Shown here: positions 8,707-17,348 of the stretch, piece by piece | Position numbering within the stretch: position 1 is the first letter of the stretch | How the letters are laid out: each line of letters starts with the position of its first letter | NCBI RefSeq assembly: GCF_021341665.1 | Contig: NZ_JAJTTH010000012.1 | Span: 124,001 to 188,000, forward strand | Length of the DNA stretch: 64,000 nucleotides | Direction of reading: 5' to 3' | DNA from: Pseudomonas sp. Au-Pse12 | GTDB taxonomy: Bacteria > Pseudomonadota > Gammaproteobacteria > Pseudomonadales > Pseudomonadaceae | Translations under genes and position numbers: made by a program | The notes under the pieces: model-generated | What the model was told of the DNA's origin: nothing | The model's database searches: none | The model's input: only the letters and a program-made list of their open reading frames with translations

Positions 8707-9383
8707 GCCCTGCCTACTTCATTACCGGCACCGATACCGATGTGGGGAAAACCACTATTGCCGCGGGCTTGTTGCACGCAGCGCGGCTGGCCGGCTTGAG
8801 CACTGCGGCGGGCAAGCCGGTGGCTTCCGGTTGCGAGCTGACCGCCAAGGGGCTGCGCAATGCCGACGCCTTGGCGTTGCAGGCGCAGTCGTCGTTGCCA
8901 TTGGCTTATGAAGAGGTCAATCCGTTTGCCTTCGAACCGGCCATTGCCCCTCATCTGGCGGCGCGAGAGGCCGGAGTGGCGTTGACCGTGCAGTCGCTGT
9001 TGACGCCGATGCGCCACATTCTGGCCAAGGGCGCGGATTTCACCCTGATCGAAGGTGCGGGTGGTTGGCGCGTGCCCTTGGCGGATCAGGACAACCTGTC
9101 GGATCTGGCCATGGCGTTGGGGTTGCCGGTGATCCTGGTGGTGGGTGTGCGTCTGGGCTGTATCAATCATGCGTTGCTCACTGCCGAGGCCATCGCCCAG
9201 GACGGCCTGCAGCTGGCAGGCTGGGTGGCCAACATCATCGATCCGAAGACCTCTCGTCTGGAAGAAAACCTCGCAACCCTGGCCGAACGCTTGCCGGCGC
9301 CGTGCCTGGGCAGGGTGCCGAAACTCAAGCCGGCCAGCGCCGAGGCCGTGGCCGAGCACCTGCAGCTGGACCTGCTGGACTAG
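8703..9383 (+). CDS. bioD: Dethiobiotin synthetase
   Basis: ATP-dependent carboxylase closing the ureido ring to give dethiobiotin. It is 226 aa. The P-loop GTDTDVGKTT is at residues 8-17, the EGAGGWRVPL motif near 117 and a VANIIDP guanine/adenine-binding segment near 178. Its ATG overlaps the bioC stop by 4 bp. Last gene of the biotin run; about 107 bp follow before the next small gene. Very secure. Confidence 0.97.
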   Translation: MSPAYFITGTDTDVGKTTIAAGLLHAARLAGLSTAAGKPVASGCELTAKGLRNADALALQAQSSLPLAYEEVNPFAFEPAIAPHLAAREAGVALTVQSLLTPMRHILAKGADFTLIEGAGGWRVPLADQDNLSDLAMALGLPVILVVGVRLGCINHALLTAEAIAQDGLQLAGWVANIIDPKTSRLEENLATLAERLPAPCLGRVPKLKPASAEAVAEHLQLDLLD

Positions 9384-9490
9384 GTTTTACCTATGACAAG
9401 GCACATTGCCATTAGTGTTTTTGACGGGTGTTTTCTTGACGCCTCTGCTTCAATGACACCTGTCACTCATTTTCAAGGTCGAGTTCTCCC

Positions 9491-9787
9491 ATGGAAATTT
9501 CCGGGAACAGCGCTTTCTATGCCGGGCTGAACGCCATTCAGGCCGGGCAGAATCGTGTCGATCAAGGTTCCAGCCAGATCGCCAGCAGCGCCGTTGAGCG
9601 CTCTGCCGACACGCAGGCATCGGTGAATCAAGTCAATCGTCTGAGCGGCGTGGATCGCAGCCAGAGTCCCGACTTGGCCAGCAGCATGGTCGATATGTCC
9701 ATGGGCAAGGTTCAGGTGGAACTGGGGGTCAAGGTTGCCAAGGCTTCTGATGAAATGCTCGGCACACTGATCGACACCTACGCTTGA
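9491..9787 (+). CDS. Conserved 98-aa protein resembling flagellar rod protein termini
   Basis: Small acidic protein without signal peptide. The N-terminal half (SGNSAFYAGLNAIQAGQNRVDQ) resembles the N-terminal helix of flagellar rod/hook proteins such as FlgB/FlgC/FlgE (SGLxAxxxxxxxxxNNxAN type). The C-terminal half (VELGVKVAKASDEMLGTLIDTYA) resembles their C-terminal helix, but the large middle domain is absent. It follows bioD by 107 bp and is closed by its own terminator at 9801-9834. A homologue occupies the same place after bioD in P. aeruginosa as far as I recall (PA0505, uncharacterised). Real gene likely; function unknown. Confidence 0.72.
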   Translation: MEISGNSAFYAGLNAIQAGQNRVDQGSSQIASSAVERSADTQASVNQVNRLSGVDRSQSPDLASSMVDMSMGKVQVELGVKVAKASDEMLGTLIDTYA

Positions 9788-9800
9788 TGGTTTTCCGTTA

Positions 9801-9834
9801 AAGCCCGCTTCCCTCAAGGGAAGCGGGCTTTTTC
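9801..9834 (+). terminator. Rho-independent terminator
   Basis: AAGCCCGCTTCCC / GGGAAGCGGGCTT form a perfect 13-bp stem with a 4-nt loop, followed by TTTCTC. It ends the bio/98-aa gene transcripts. Confidence 0.9.
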
Positions 9835-9877
9835 TCATGCTTTTCCTTTCTGCCATTCCTCTTCTTCATTCCTTTGC

Positions 9878-9917
9878 GTAGCGGGTTGCCGGCGAGTCGG
9901 TTCCTACACTTCACGGC
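9878..9917. repeat. REP-type repeat
   Basis: The segment 'gtagcgggttgccggcgagtcggttcctacac' carries the REP core and flanking tagg/ccta arms, located between the terminator and the acyl-CoA dehydrogenase promoter. Confidence 0.55.
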
Positions 9918-9982
9918 AGTGCTGTGGGTGTTCGCCTGCGCGTGCCTTTTTGTTTCTATGACGAAAGGCATTGGCGCGGCGC

Positions 9983-10027
9983 TTGACAAGATTTGGGCGT
10001 AAACGTATGTTTCAAACAACTGTTTGA
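9983..10027 (+). promoter_or_regulatory. Promoter with PsrA-type operator upstream of acyl-CoA dehydrogenase
   Basis: TTGACA at 9983-9988 and TATGTT at 10006-10011 are spaced by 17 bp. Immediately downstream, TCAAAC-AACT-GTTTGA at 10012-10027 is a perfect palindrome matching the PsrA operator form (G/C)AAAC-N2-4-GTTT(G/C). PsrA is a TetR-family sensor of long-chain fatty acids that represses beta-oxidation genes in Pseudomonas. The position over the likely start site fits repression relieved by fatty acids. Confidence 0.65.
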
Positions 10028-10087
10028 CCGCTATAAAAATTCAACGCGGTTGTTCATTCCCGGTTACATCAGCAGAGGTTTATCGCT

Positions 10088-11893
10088 ATGCCTGACTACA
10101 AGGCCCCCTTGCGTGATATTCGCTTCGTTCGTGACGAACTGCTCGGCTATGAGGCGCACTATCAGAGCCTCCCGGCTTGCCAGGACGCCACTCCGGACAT
10201 GGTTGACGCCATTCTCGAGGAAGGTGCCAAGTTTTGTGAGCAGGTGCTGGCTCCGCTGAACCGTGTGGGTGACCTGGAAGGTTGCACCTGGAGTGAATCC
10301 GGCGTTAAGACACCGACAGGCTTCAAAGAGGCCTACAAGCAATTCGTCGAAGGCGGCTGGCCGAGCCTGGCTCACGACGTTGAGCATGGCGGTCAGGGCC
10401 TGCCTGAATCCCTGGGCCTGGCGGTCAGCGAAATGGTTGGCGAGGCCAACTGGTCGTGGGGCATGTACCCAGGCCTGTCCCATGGCGCGATGAACACCAT
10501 TTCCGAGCACGGTACTCCCGAGCAGCAAGAGGCCTACCTGACCAAGCTGGTGTCCGGTGAATGGACCGGCACCATGTGCCTGACCGAGCCACACTGCGGC
10601 ACCGACCTGGGCATGCTGCGCACCAAGGCCGAACCTCAGGCTGATGGTTCCTACAAAGTCACCGGCACCAAGATCTTCATCTCCGCCGGTGAACACGATA
10701 TGGCCGACAACATTGTCCATATCGTTCTGGCCCGTCTGCCGGATGCGCCTGCTGGCACCAAGGGCATTTCGCTGTTCATCGTGCCCAAGTTCCTGCCTAA
10801 CGCTGATGGCAGCGTCGGCCAGCGCAACGCCGTGAGCTGTGGTTCCCTGGAACACAAGATGGGTATCCACGGTAACGCCACCTGCGTGATGAACTTCGAC
10901 GCGGCCACCGGTTTCCTGATCGGCCCGGCGAACAAAGGCCTGAACTGCATGTTCACCTTCATGAACACCGCGCGTCTGGGTACTGCTCTGCAAGGCTTGG
11001 CGCACGCCGAGATCGGCTTCCAGGGTGGCCTGAAGTACGCTCGCGACCGTTTGCAAATGCGCTCCCTGACTGGCCCGAAAGCGCCGGACAAGGCCGCTGA
11101 CCCGATCATCGTGCACCCTGACGTGCGTCGCATGCTGCTGACCATGAAGGCCTTCGCCGAAGGCAACCGGGCAATGGTCTACTTCACCGCCAAGCAGGTC
11201 GACATCGTCAAGTACGGCGTGGACGAAGAAGAGAAGAAGAAAGCTGACGCACTGCTGGCTTTCATGACGCCGATCGCCAAGGCGTTCATGACCGAAGTGG
11301 GTTTTGAATCCGCCAACCACGGTGTGCAGATCTACGGTGGCCACGGCTTCATCGCCGAGTGGGGCATGGAGCAGAACGTTCGCGACAGCCGCATCTCGAT
11401 GCTGTACGAAGGCACCACCGGCATCCAGGCTCTGGACCTGCTGGGCCGTAAAGTACTGATGACTCAAGGCGAGGCCCTCAAGGGTTTCACCAAGATCGTC
11501 CACAAGTTCTGCCAGAACAACGAAGGCAACGAAGCGGTGAAGGAATTCGTTGCACCGCTGGCAGCACTGAACAAAGAGTGGGGCGAGCTGACCATGAAAG
11601 TGGGCATGGCCGCGATGAAGGACCGTGAGGAAGTGGGTGCCGCCTCGGTGGACTACCTGATGTACTCCGGTTACGCCTGCCTGGCCTACTTCTGGGCCGA
11701 CATGGCGCGCCTGGCGGCTGAAAAGCTGGCAGCCGGCACCACCGAAGAGGCGTTCTACACCGCCAAGCTGCAGACTGCGCGCTTCTACTTCCAGCGCATC
11801 CTGCCGCGTACCCGCACTCACGTTGCGACCATGCTCTCGGGTGCCAATAACCTGATGGACATGAAGGAAGAGGACTTCGGCCTGGCTTACTAA
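10088..11893 (+). CDS. Acyl-CoA dehydrogenase (FadE1/PA0506-like)
   Basis: FAD flavoprotein of 601 aa catalysing the first, alpha-beta dehydrogenation of fatty acyl-CoA. The N-terminal DYKAPLRDIRF signature, the flavin-binding MCLTEPHCGTDLG near residue 160 and the YEGTTGIQALDL segment with the presumed catalytic Glu near 440 are present. The extra C-terminal helical domain gives the ~600-aa size of this subfamily, compared with ~380 aa for mitochondrial types. A PsrA-like operator lies at its promoter. Orthologous by position to P. aeruginosa PA0506, reported as long-chain FadE1; that link is from memory. A strong terminator follows. Confidence 0.93.
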   Translation: MPDYKAPLRDIRFVRDELLGYEAHYQSLPACQDATPDMVDAILEEGAKFCEQVLAPLNRVGDLEGCTWSESGVKTPTGFKEAYKQFVEGGWPSLAHDVEHGGQGLPESLGLAVSEMVGEANWSWGMYPGLSHGAMNTISEHGTPEQQEAYLTKLVSGEWTGTMCLTEPHCGTDLGMLRTKAEPQADGSYKVTGTKIFISAGEHDMADNIVHIVLARLPDAPAGTKGISLFIVPKFLPNADGSVGQRNAVSCGSLEHKMGIHGNATCVMNFDAATGFLIGPANKGLNCMFTFMNTARLGTALQGLAHAEIGFQGGLKYARDRLQMRSLTGPKAPDKAADPIIVHPDVRRMLLTMKAFAEGNRAMVYFTAKQVDIVKYGVDEEEKKKADALLAFMTPIAKAFMTEVGFESANHGVQIYGGHGFIAEWGMEQNVRDSRISMLYEGTTGIQALDLLGRKVLMTQGEALKGFTKIVHKFCQNNEGNEAVKEFVAPLAALNKEWGELTMKVGMAAMKDREEVGAASVDYLMYSGYACLAYFWADMARLAAEKLAAGTTEEAFYTAKLQTARFYFQRILPRTRTHVATMLSGANNLMDMKEEDFGLAY

Positions 11894-11911
11894 GCCTGAC
11901 TGAAGGCTTCG

Positions 11912-11948
11912 AAAAAGCCGCTCGCCCCTTGGGTTGAGCGGCTTTTTT
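11912..11948 (+). terminator. Rho-independent terminator
   Basis: AAAAAGCCGCTC / GAGCGGCTTTTTT stem 19 bp past the dehydrogenase stop, with the T-run. It isolates the first dehydrogenase from the diguanylate cyclase gene. Confidence 0.9.
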
Positions 11949-12113
11949 ATGCCCGCAGAATCTTCATGAAAATTCCCGACTAAATCACTAAGCAGAAGCG
12001 ATTTCCTGCCGTTAAAGAGATGGCAATGTGATGTCTGTCATGTCGCGTGTGCTTAATTTCAATAAATGAAGGCACAATGCCATCTATTGATCAGCCGGGT
12101 CGGAGTTTTACCC

Positions 12114-13406
12114 TTGCCGCGTTCTTCCGCTGTACATTTCAGTCATTTTTTACCGTCTTTACTGCTTCTGCTTGCGGGGCTGGCGGCCGCCTACGTCAAG
12201 GACCTCAACGTCTTCTTCACGTCACTGTTCAATGTGTTGCCCACCTTGGTGCTGCTGCTCGGTGGTGCGTACTGCGCGGTGTATCGACGCCAGCGTGAAC
12301 TGTTCTTGATGGTGACCGTGTACATCGCCTACTTCCTGCTGGACACCCAGACCGACTACTACCGGGATAACGGTCGGGTCCGGGAGGATGCGGCGGTGGT
12401 ATTTCATCTCTGTTGCCTGCTGTTGCCTCTGCTGTTCGGCCTGTTCGCCGCCTGGCAGGAACGCACGCACTTATTTCAGGACATGGTGGCGCGTTTTGCC
12501 GTGCTGCTGGCATTCGGCAGCGTGGCTCTGGGGCTTGAGCAGAGTTACCCGCAGGCGCTGCTGAACTGGTTGGCGGAGATTCGCTGGCCGGCCCTGCACG
12601 GCAGTTGGATGAGCCTGATCCAGTTGTCGTATCCGGTGTTCTTCGCTGCCTTCCTGCTGTTGGCGATCCAGTACTGGCGCAGCCCACGCCCGCTTCATGC
12701 GGCGCAGTTGGTGGGGCTGCTGGGGCTGTTCTGGATGCTGCCCAAGACCTTCATCCTGCCGTTCACCCTGAACATCATGTGCAGCCAGGTGATGCTGATG
12801 ATCGCCGCCGCGGTGGCCCATGAGGCTTACCAGATGGCGTTCCGCGACGAGCTGACGGGCCTGCCGGGACGCCGCGCACTGAACGAGCGCATGCAGCGTC
12901 TGGGGCGCAATTATGTGCTGGCGATGACCGACGTCGACCACTTCAAGAAATTCAACGACACCCACGGGCACGATGTGGGCGATCAGGTGCTGCGCCTGGT
13001 GGCCAGCAAACTCTCGAAAGTGACCGGCGGCGGGCGCGCCTACCGTTACGGCGGTGAAGAGTTCGCGGTGGTGTTTGCCGGCAAGACCCTGGACGAATGC
13101 ATGCCGCACCTGGAGATGATTCGCGAGATCATCGCCACCTACAACATTCAGTTGCGCAACCAGGACAACCGGCCTCAGGACGACCAGCAAGGTCGCCAGC
13201 GGCGCGGTGTTGCCGCCGCGTCCAGCGTTTCAGTGACCATCAGTATCGGTGTCGCTGAACGCCTGGCGGAGCACCGGACCCCCGAGGAAGTGCTCAAGGC
13301 CGCCGACCAGGCGCTTTACAGTGCCAAGGGCGCGGGTCGCAACTGTGTCATGGCATTCGGGCAGAACCGTCGCGGTGCGGTGCGCATGGACGCCGCTGCC
13401 GGTTGA
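12114..13406 (+). CDS. Membrane-anchored GGDEF diguanylate cyclase
   Basis: Predicted cyclic di-GMP synthase of about 430 aa. The first ~250 residues contain about six hydrophobic segments (for example LPSLLLLLAGLAAAYV, VLPTLVLLLGGAYCAV) forming a membrane sensor of unknown ligand. The C-terminal GGDEF domain begins with DELTGLPGRRALNERM and has the active motif RYGGEEFAVVF. I prefer the TTG start at 12114 because GGAG lies 8 nt upstream. An ATG at 12066 would add 16 residues without a ribosome site. The gene stands between two paralogous acyl-CoA dehydrogenase genes. An RxxD inhibitory site is not evident before GGEEF. Confidence 0.88.
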   Translation: MPRSSAVHFSHFLPSLLLLLAGLAAAYVKDLNVFFTSLFNVLPTLVLLLGGAYCAVYRRQRELFLMVTVYIAYFLLDTQTDYYRDNGRVREDAAVVFHLCCLLLPLLFGLFAAWQERTHLFQDMVARFAVLLAFGSVALGLEQSYPQALLNWLAEIRWPALHGSWMSLIQLSYPVFFAAFLLLAIQYWRSPRPLHAAQLVGLLGLFWMLPKTFILPFTLNIMCSQVMLMIAAAVAHEAYQMAFRDELTGLPGRRALNERMQRLGRNYVLAMTDVDHFKKFNDTHGHDVGDQVLRLVASKLSKVTGGGRAYRYGGEEFAVVFAGKTLDECMPHLEMIREIIATYNIQLRNQDNRPQDDQQGRQRRGVAAASSVSVTISIGVAERLAEHRTPEEVLKAADQALYSAKGAGRNCVMAFGQNRRGAVRMDAAAG

Positions 13407-13497
13407 GTGATGATGGCGCATTCAGCGTCTGCACAGTCGTTGGCAGGCTGAGGGTGACGGCAGTAGGTTGGACCGATCTGCTGCCGGAGAAACCACC

Positions 13498-15294
13498 ATG
13501 CCCGAGTATCAAGCTCCCCTGCGTGACATGCGCTTTCTGATCGATCACGTCTTTGACTTCCATGCCGGCTACGCGGCGCTGGGGGCTACTGATGCCAGCC
13601 CGGACATGGTCAGCGCGATCCTCGAGGAAGGCGCGAAATTCTGCGAAAACGTCCTGGCGCCGCTCAACCGTTCCGGTGACGAGGAAGGGTGCCATTTCGA
13701 CAACGGCGTGGTCACCACCCCCAAGGGCTTCAAGCAGGCCTTCGCCCAGTACGTGGAGGGCGGCTGGCATGGGCTGGCGGCCGATCCGGCCTACGGTGGC
13801 CAGGGGCTGCCCCATTCGCTGGGGTTGGTGATCAGCGAGATGGTGGGCTCCAGCAACACCTCCTGGGGCATGTACCCGGGCCTGACCCATGGCGCCATGT
13901 CGGCGATCCATGCCCATGGCAGCGCCGAACAGAAGCGGTTGTACCTGAGCAAGCTCACCTCCGGGCAATGGACCGGCACCATGTGCCTGACCGAAGCCCA
14001 TTGCGGCACCGACCTGGGCATCATCAAGACCCGCGCGGTCCCCCAGGCTGATGGCAGCTACGCGGTGTCGGGGAGCAAGATCTTCATCTCCGCCGGCGAG
14101 CACGACATGAGTGAGAACATCATTCATCTGGTGCTGGCCAAGCTGCCGGACGCGCCTGCCGGAACCAAGGGCATTTCGCTGTTCATCGTGCCCAAGTTCC
14201 TGCCGGACGCGGCAGGGCAGGCCGGCGAACGCAATGGCGTGAGCTGCGGCTCCATCGAGCACAAGATGGGGATCAAGGCTTCCGCCACCTGTGTGCTGAA
14301 CTTCGACAGTGCCAGGGGCTTCCTGATCGGCGAGGCCAACAAAGGCCTGAATTGCATGTTCACCATGATGAACCACGCGCGCCTGGGCACAGGGATGCAG
14401 GGCTTGTGCCTGGGCGAGACCAGCTTCCAGGGCGCGATCACATACGCCAATGATCGTTTGCAGATGCGCTCCCTGACGGGGCCCAAGGCTCCGGACAAAG
14501 TAGCCGATCCGATCATCGTCCACCCCGATGTACGGCGCATGTTGCTGACCATGAAGGCGTTCAACGAGGGCAATCGGGCCCTGGCCTATTTCACTGCCCA
14601 ATGGCTGGATGTGGCGCACCTGAGCCGCGATGAAGCACAACGCCAGGAGGCGGAGAACCTCTTGGCGTTCCTCACGCCGATCTGCAAGGCCTTCATGACC
14701 GAGACCGGGCTGGAAGTGACCAACCACGGTATGCAGGTGTTTGGCGGCCATGGCTATGTTCGCGAGTGGGGGATGGAGCAGCTGGTGCGTGATTGCCGCA
14801 TTGCGCCGATCTATGAAGGCACCAATGGTATCCAGGCCCTGGACTTGCTGGGCCGCAAGGTGCTGGGCAGCCAGGGCAAGCTGTTGCTGGGGTTTACCAA
14901 GATCGTGCACAGGTTCTGTGGAGCACATGTCGCGCATCCGCAGCTCAAGGCCTATGTCGCGCAACTCGATGGCTTGAACCGCCAGTGGGGCGAGCTGACC
15001 ACCAAGGTCGGCATGGCGGCCATGAAAAACCCGGACGAAGTGGGCGCTGCGGCCCTGGACTACCTGATGTACAGCGGTTACATCGTCCTGGCCTATCTGT
15101 GGCTGCGCATGGCTGTGGTTGCGCAACAGCAACTGGATGCCGGGCAGGGTGACAAGGCGTTCGCCAGGGCCAAGCTGGCCACCTGCGAGTTTTACTTCAA
15201 GCGCCTGCTACCGCGTACCGCTGCCCATTTGGCGGCAGTCGAGGCTGGCAGTGATTGCCTGATGAGCCTTCCGGCAGCGTTGTTCGCCCTGTAA
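13498..15294 (+). CDS. Acyl-CoA dehydrogenase, second paralogue (PA0507-like)
   Basis: FAD-dependent fatty acyl-CoA dehydrogenase of 598 aa, a close paralogue of the gene at 10088. It shares the N-terminal YQAPLRDMRF, MCLTEAHCGTDLGI, DRLQMRSLTGPKAPDK and IYEGTNGIQALDLLGRK blocks. The ATG at 13498 matches the start of the other two copies; an earlier in-frame start at 13468 adds ten residues. Only 91 bp separate it from the diguanylate cyclase gene, so co-transcription is possible. A terminator lies at 15317-15339. Substrate chain length cannot be read from the sequence. Confidence 0.92.
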   Translation: MPEYQAPLRDMRFLIDHVFDFHAGYAALGATDASPDMVSAILEEGAKFCENVLAPLNRSGDEEGCHFDNGVVTTPKGFKQAFAQYVEGGWHGLAADPAYGGQGLPHSLGLVISEMVGSSNTSWGMYPGLTHGAMSAIHAHGSAEQKRLYLSKLTSGQWTGTMCLTEAHCGTDLGIIKTRAVPQADGSYAVSGSKIFISAGEHDMSENIIHLVLAKLPDAPAGTKGISLFIVPKFLPDAAGQAGERNGVSCGSIEHKMGIKASATCVLNFDSARGFLIGEANKGLNCMFTMMNHARLGTGMQGLCLGETSFQGAITYANDRLQMRSLTGPKAPDKVADPIIVHPDVRRMLLTMKAFNEGNRALAYFTAQWLDVAHLSRDEAQRQEAENLLAFLTPICKAFMTETGLEVTNHGMQVFGGHGYVREWGMEQLVRDCRIAPIYEGTNGIQALDLLGRKVLGSQGKLLLGFTKIVHRFCGAHVAHPQLKAYVAQLDGLNRQWGELTTKVGMAAMKNPDEVGAAALDYLMYSGYIVLAYLWLRMAVVAQQQLDAGQGDKAFARAKLATCEFYFKRLLPRTAAHLAAVEAGSDCLMSLPAALFAL

Positions 15295-15316
15295 TCAGTC
15301 GGATATCGAACGGACG

Positions 15317-15339
15317 AAGCCCGCTTGCTGCGGGCTTTG
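15317..15339 (+). terminator. Rho-independent terminator
   Basis: AAGCCCGC / GCGGGCTT stem with TTGCT loop, followed by TTGT; short T-run. Confidence 0.7.
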
Positions 15340-15480
15340 TCATGCTTGAGTGTCTGTGTGACTAAAAATAACAAAAAGGTCACTAGTTGACCCTATGTGT
15401 CGCAAAAGTTGTTCGGTTACACTCGGGTTTTCTAAATGGGCCCGTTTCGGCCCGCTTTATTGGTTTTTGCGAGGTTTGCC

Positions 15481-17259
15481 ATGGCTGACTACAAAGCGCC
15501 CCTGCGCGATATGCGCTTCGTCCTCAATGAAGTTTTCGAGGTCGCCAAGCTCTGGGCCCAGTTGCCGGCTCTGGCTGAGACTGTGGATGCCGAGACTGTC
15601 GAGGCGATTCTGGAAGAAGCGGGCAAAGTGACTGCCAGAAGCATTGCGCCATTGAGCCGCGGGGCCGACGAGGAAGGCTGCCACTGGAACAACACCGTGG
15701 TAACCACCCCGGAAGGTTTTCCACAGGCTTACCAGACCTACGCCGAAGGTGGCTGGGTCGGCGTGGGCGGTGATCCCGAGTTCGGCGGCATGGGCATGCC
15801 CAAGGCGGTATCGGCCCAGGTCGAGGAAATGGTCAACTCCGCGAGCCTGGCCTTCGGTCTGTATCCGATGCTGACCGCCGGGGCTTGCCTGTCGATCAAT
15901 GCCCACGCCAGCGAAGAGCTGAAAACCACTTACCTGCCGAATATGTATGCCGGTGTCTGGGCGGGCTCGATGTGCCTGACCGAGCCTCATGCCGGGACCG
16001 ATCTGGGCATCATCCGCACCAAGGCCGAGCCTCAAGCGGACGGTTCCTACGCCATCAGCGGGACCAAGATCTTCATCACCGGCGGTGAGCACGACCTGAC
16101 GGAAAACATCATTCACCTGGTGCTGGCCAAGCTCCCGGATGCGCCGGCCGGGCCCAAGGGAATCTCCCTGTTCCTGGTGCCCAAGTTCATGGTCAACGCC
16201 GATGGCAGCCTGGGCGAGCGCAACCCGGTGAGCTGCGGTTCGATCGAACACAAGATGGGGATCCAGGCTTCGGCCACTTGCGTAATGAACTTCGACCAGG
16301 CCATCGGCTACCTGGTGGGCGAGCCAAACAAGGGCCTGGCGGCCATGTTCACCATGATGAACTATGAGCGCCTGGGCGTGGGTATCCAGGGGCTGGCGAC
16401 CGGCGAGCGCTCCTACCAGAACGCCGTTGAGTATGCTCGTGACCGTCTGCAGAGCCGTGCGCCTACCGGCCCGCAAGCCAAGGACAAGGTTGCCGACCCG
16501 ATCATCGTGCATCCGGACGTGCGGCGCATGCTGCTGACCATGAAGGCCGCCAACGAAGGCGGTCGGGCATTTTCCACCTATGTGGCGATGCAACTCGATA
16601 CCGCCAAGTTCAGCGAGGACGCCGAGACCCGCCAGCGCGCGGAAAGCCTGGTGGCCTTGCTGACCCCCGTGGCCAAGGCATTCCTGACCGACCTGGGCCT
16701 GGAAACCACGGTGCATGGCCAGCAGATCTTTGGCGGGCACGGCTACATTCGTGAATGGGGCCAGGAACAACTGGTGCGCGACGTGCGCATCACCCAGATC
16801 TACGAAGGCACCAACGGCATCCAGGCCCTGGACCTGGTGGGGCGCAAGATCGTGGGCAGCGGTGGGGCTTTCTACCGTCTGTTCGCCGATGAGATCCGTC
16901 ATTTCACCGCGACGGCCGATGGGCAACTGGCAGAGTTCACCCAGCCGTTGAGTGCGGCCCTGGACAACCTGGATGAGCTGACCGCGTGGCTGCTGGATCG
17001 AGCGATCAGCAACCCGAATGAAATCGGTGCGGCTTCGGTGGAATACCTGCAGGCGTTTGGCTACACGGCTTACGCCTACATGTGGGCATTGATGGCCAAG
17101 GCGGCTCTGGGCAAAGAGCAGGATGACCAGTTCTATGCCAGCAAACTGGGGACCGCGCGGTTCTACTTTGCACGTCTGCTGCCGCGTATTCACTCCCTGA
17201 GCGCCTCGGTGAAAGCGGGTAGCGAATCGCTGTTCCTGTTGTCGGCTGAGCAGTTTTAA
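15481..17259 (+). CDS. Acyl-CoA dehydrogenase, third paralogue (PA0508/FadE2-like)
   Basis: FAD-dependent acyl-CoA dehydrogenase of 592 aa. It is recognisably the same family as the two upstream copies (DYKAPLRDMRF, MCLTEPHAGTDLG, IYEGTNGIQALDLVGRK) but more divergent. The fourth residue of the flavin-site motif is Ala instead of Cys (PHAGTD), and the C-terminal domain is shorter and more acidic. The ATG at 15481 agrees with the paralogues; 15436 is a spurious extension. A 15-bp palindrome, GGTCA-CTAGT-TGACC, lies 89 bp upstream. PA0508, its positional equivalent, has been reported as the medium-chain enzyme FadE2; I recall this and cannot check it. Confidence 0.92.
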   Translation: MADYKAPLRDMRFVLNEVFEVAKLWAQLPALAETVDAETVEAILEEAGKVTARSIAPLSRGADEEGCHWNNTVVTTPEGFPQAYQTYAEGGWVGVGGDPEFGGMGMPKAVSAQVEEMVNSASLAFGLYPMLTAGACLSINAHASEELKTTYLPNMYAGVWAGSMCLTEPHAGTDLGIIRTKAEPQADGSYAISGTKIFITGGEHDLTENIIHLVLAKLPDAPAGPKGISLFLVPKFMVNADGSLGERNPVSCGSIEHKMGIQASATCVMNFDQAIGYLVGEPNKGLAAMFTMMNYERLGVGIQGLATGERSYQNAVEYARDRLQSRAPTGPQAKDKVADPIIVHPDVRRMLLTMKAANEGGRAFSTYVAMQLDTAKFSEDAETRQRAESLVALLTPVAKAFLTDLGLETTVHGQQIFGGHGYIREWGQEQLVRDVRITQIYEGTNGIQALDLVGRKIVGSGGAFYRLFADEIRHFTATADGQLAEFTQPLSAALDNLDELTAWLLDRAISNPNEIGAASVEYLQAFGYTAYAYMWALMAKAALGKEQDDQFYASKLGTARFYFARLLPRIHSLSASVKAGSESLFLLSAEQF

Positions 17260-17273
17260 CCGGTAAGGGTCTT

Positions 17274-17291
17274 TGTAAGTAATCTCTTACA
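17274..17291 (+). promoter_or_regulatory. GacA upstream activating sequence of rsmY
   Basis: TGTAAG-N6-CTTACA is a perfect match to the GacA box found upstream of rsmX/Y/Z. It ends about 57 nt before the inferred RsmY 5' end, the usual distance, with a possible -10 TAATCT at 17336-17341. Confidence 0.9.
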
Positions 17292-17348
17292 TAACGTGCT
17301 GCTGATCGTCCATATCGGTAGATGAAGGCTGAAGCTAATCTACTTCAC

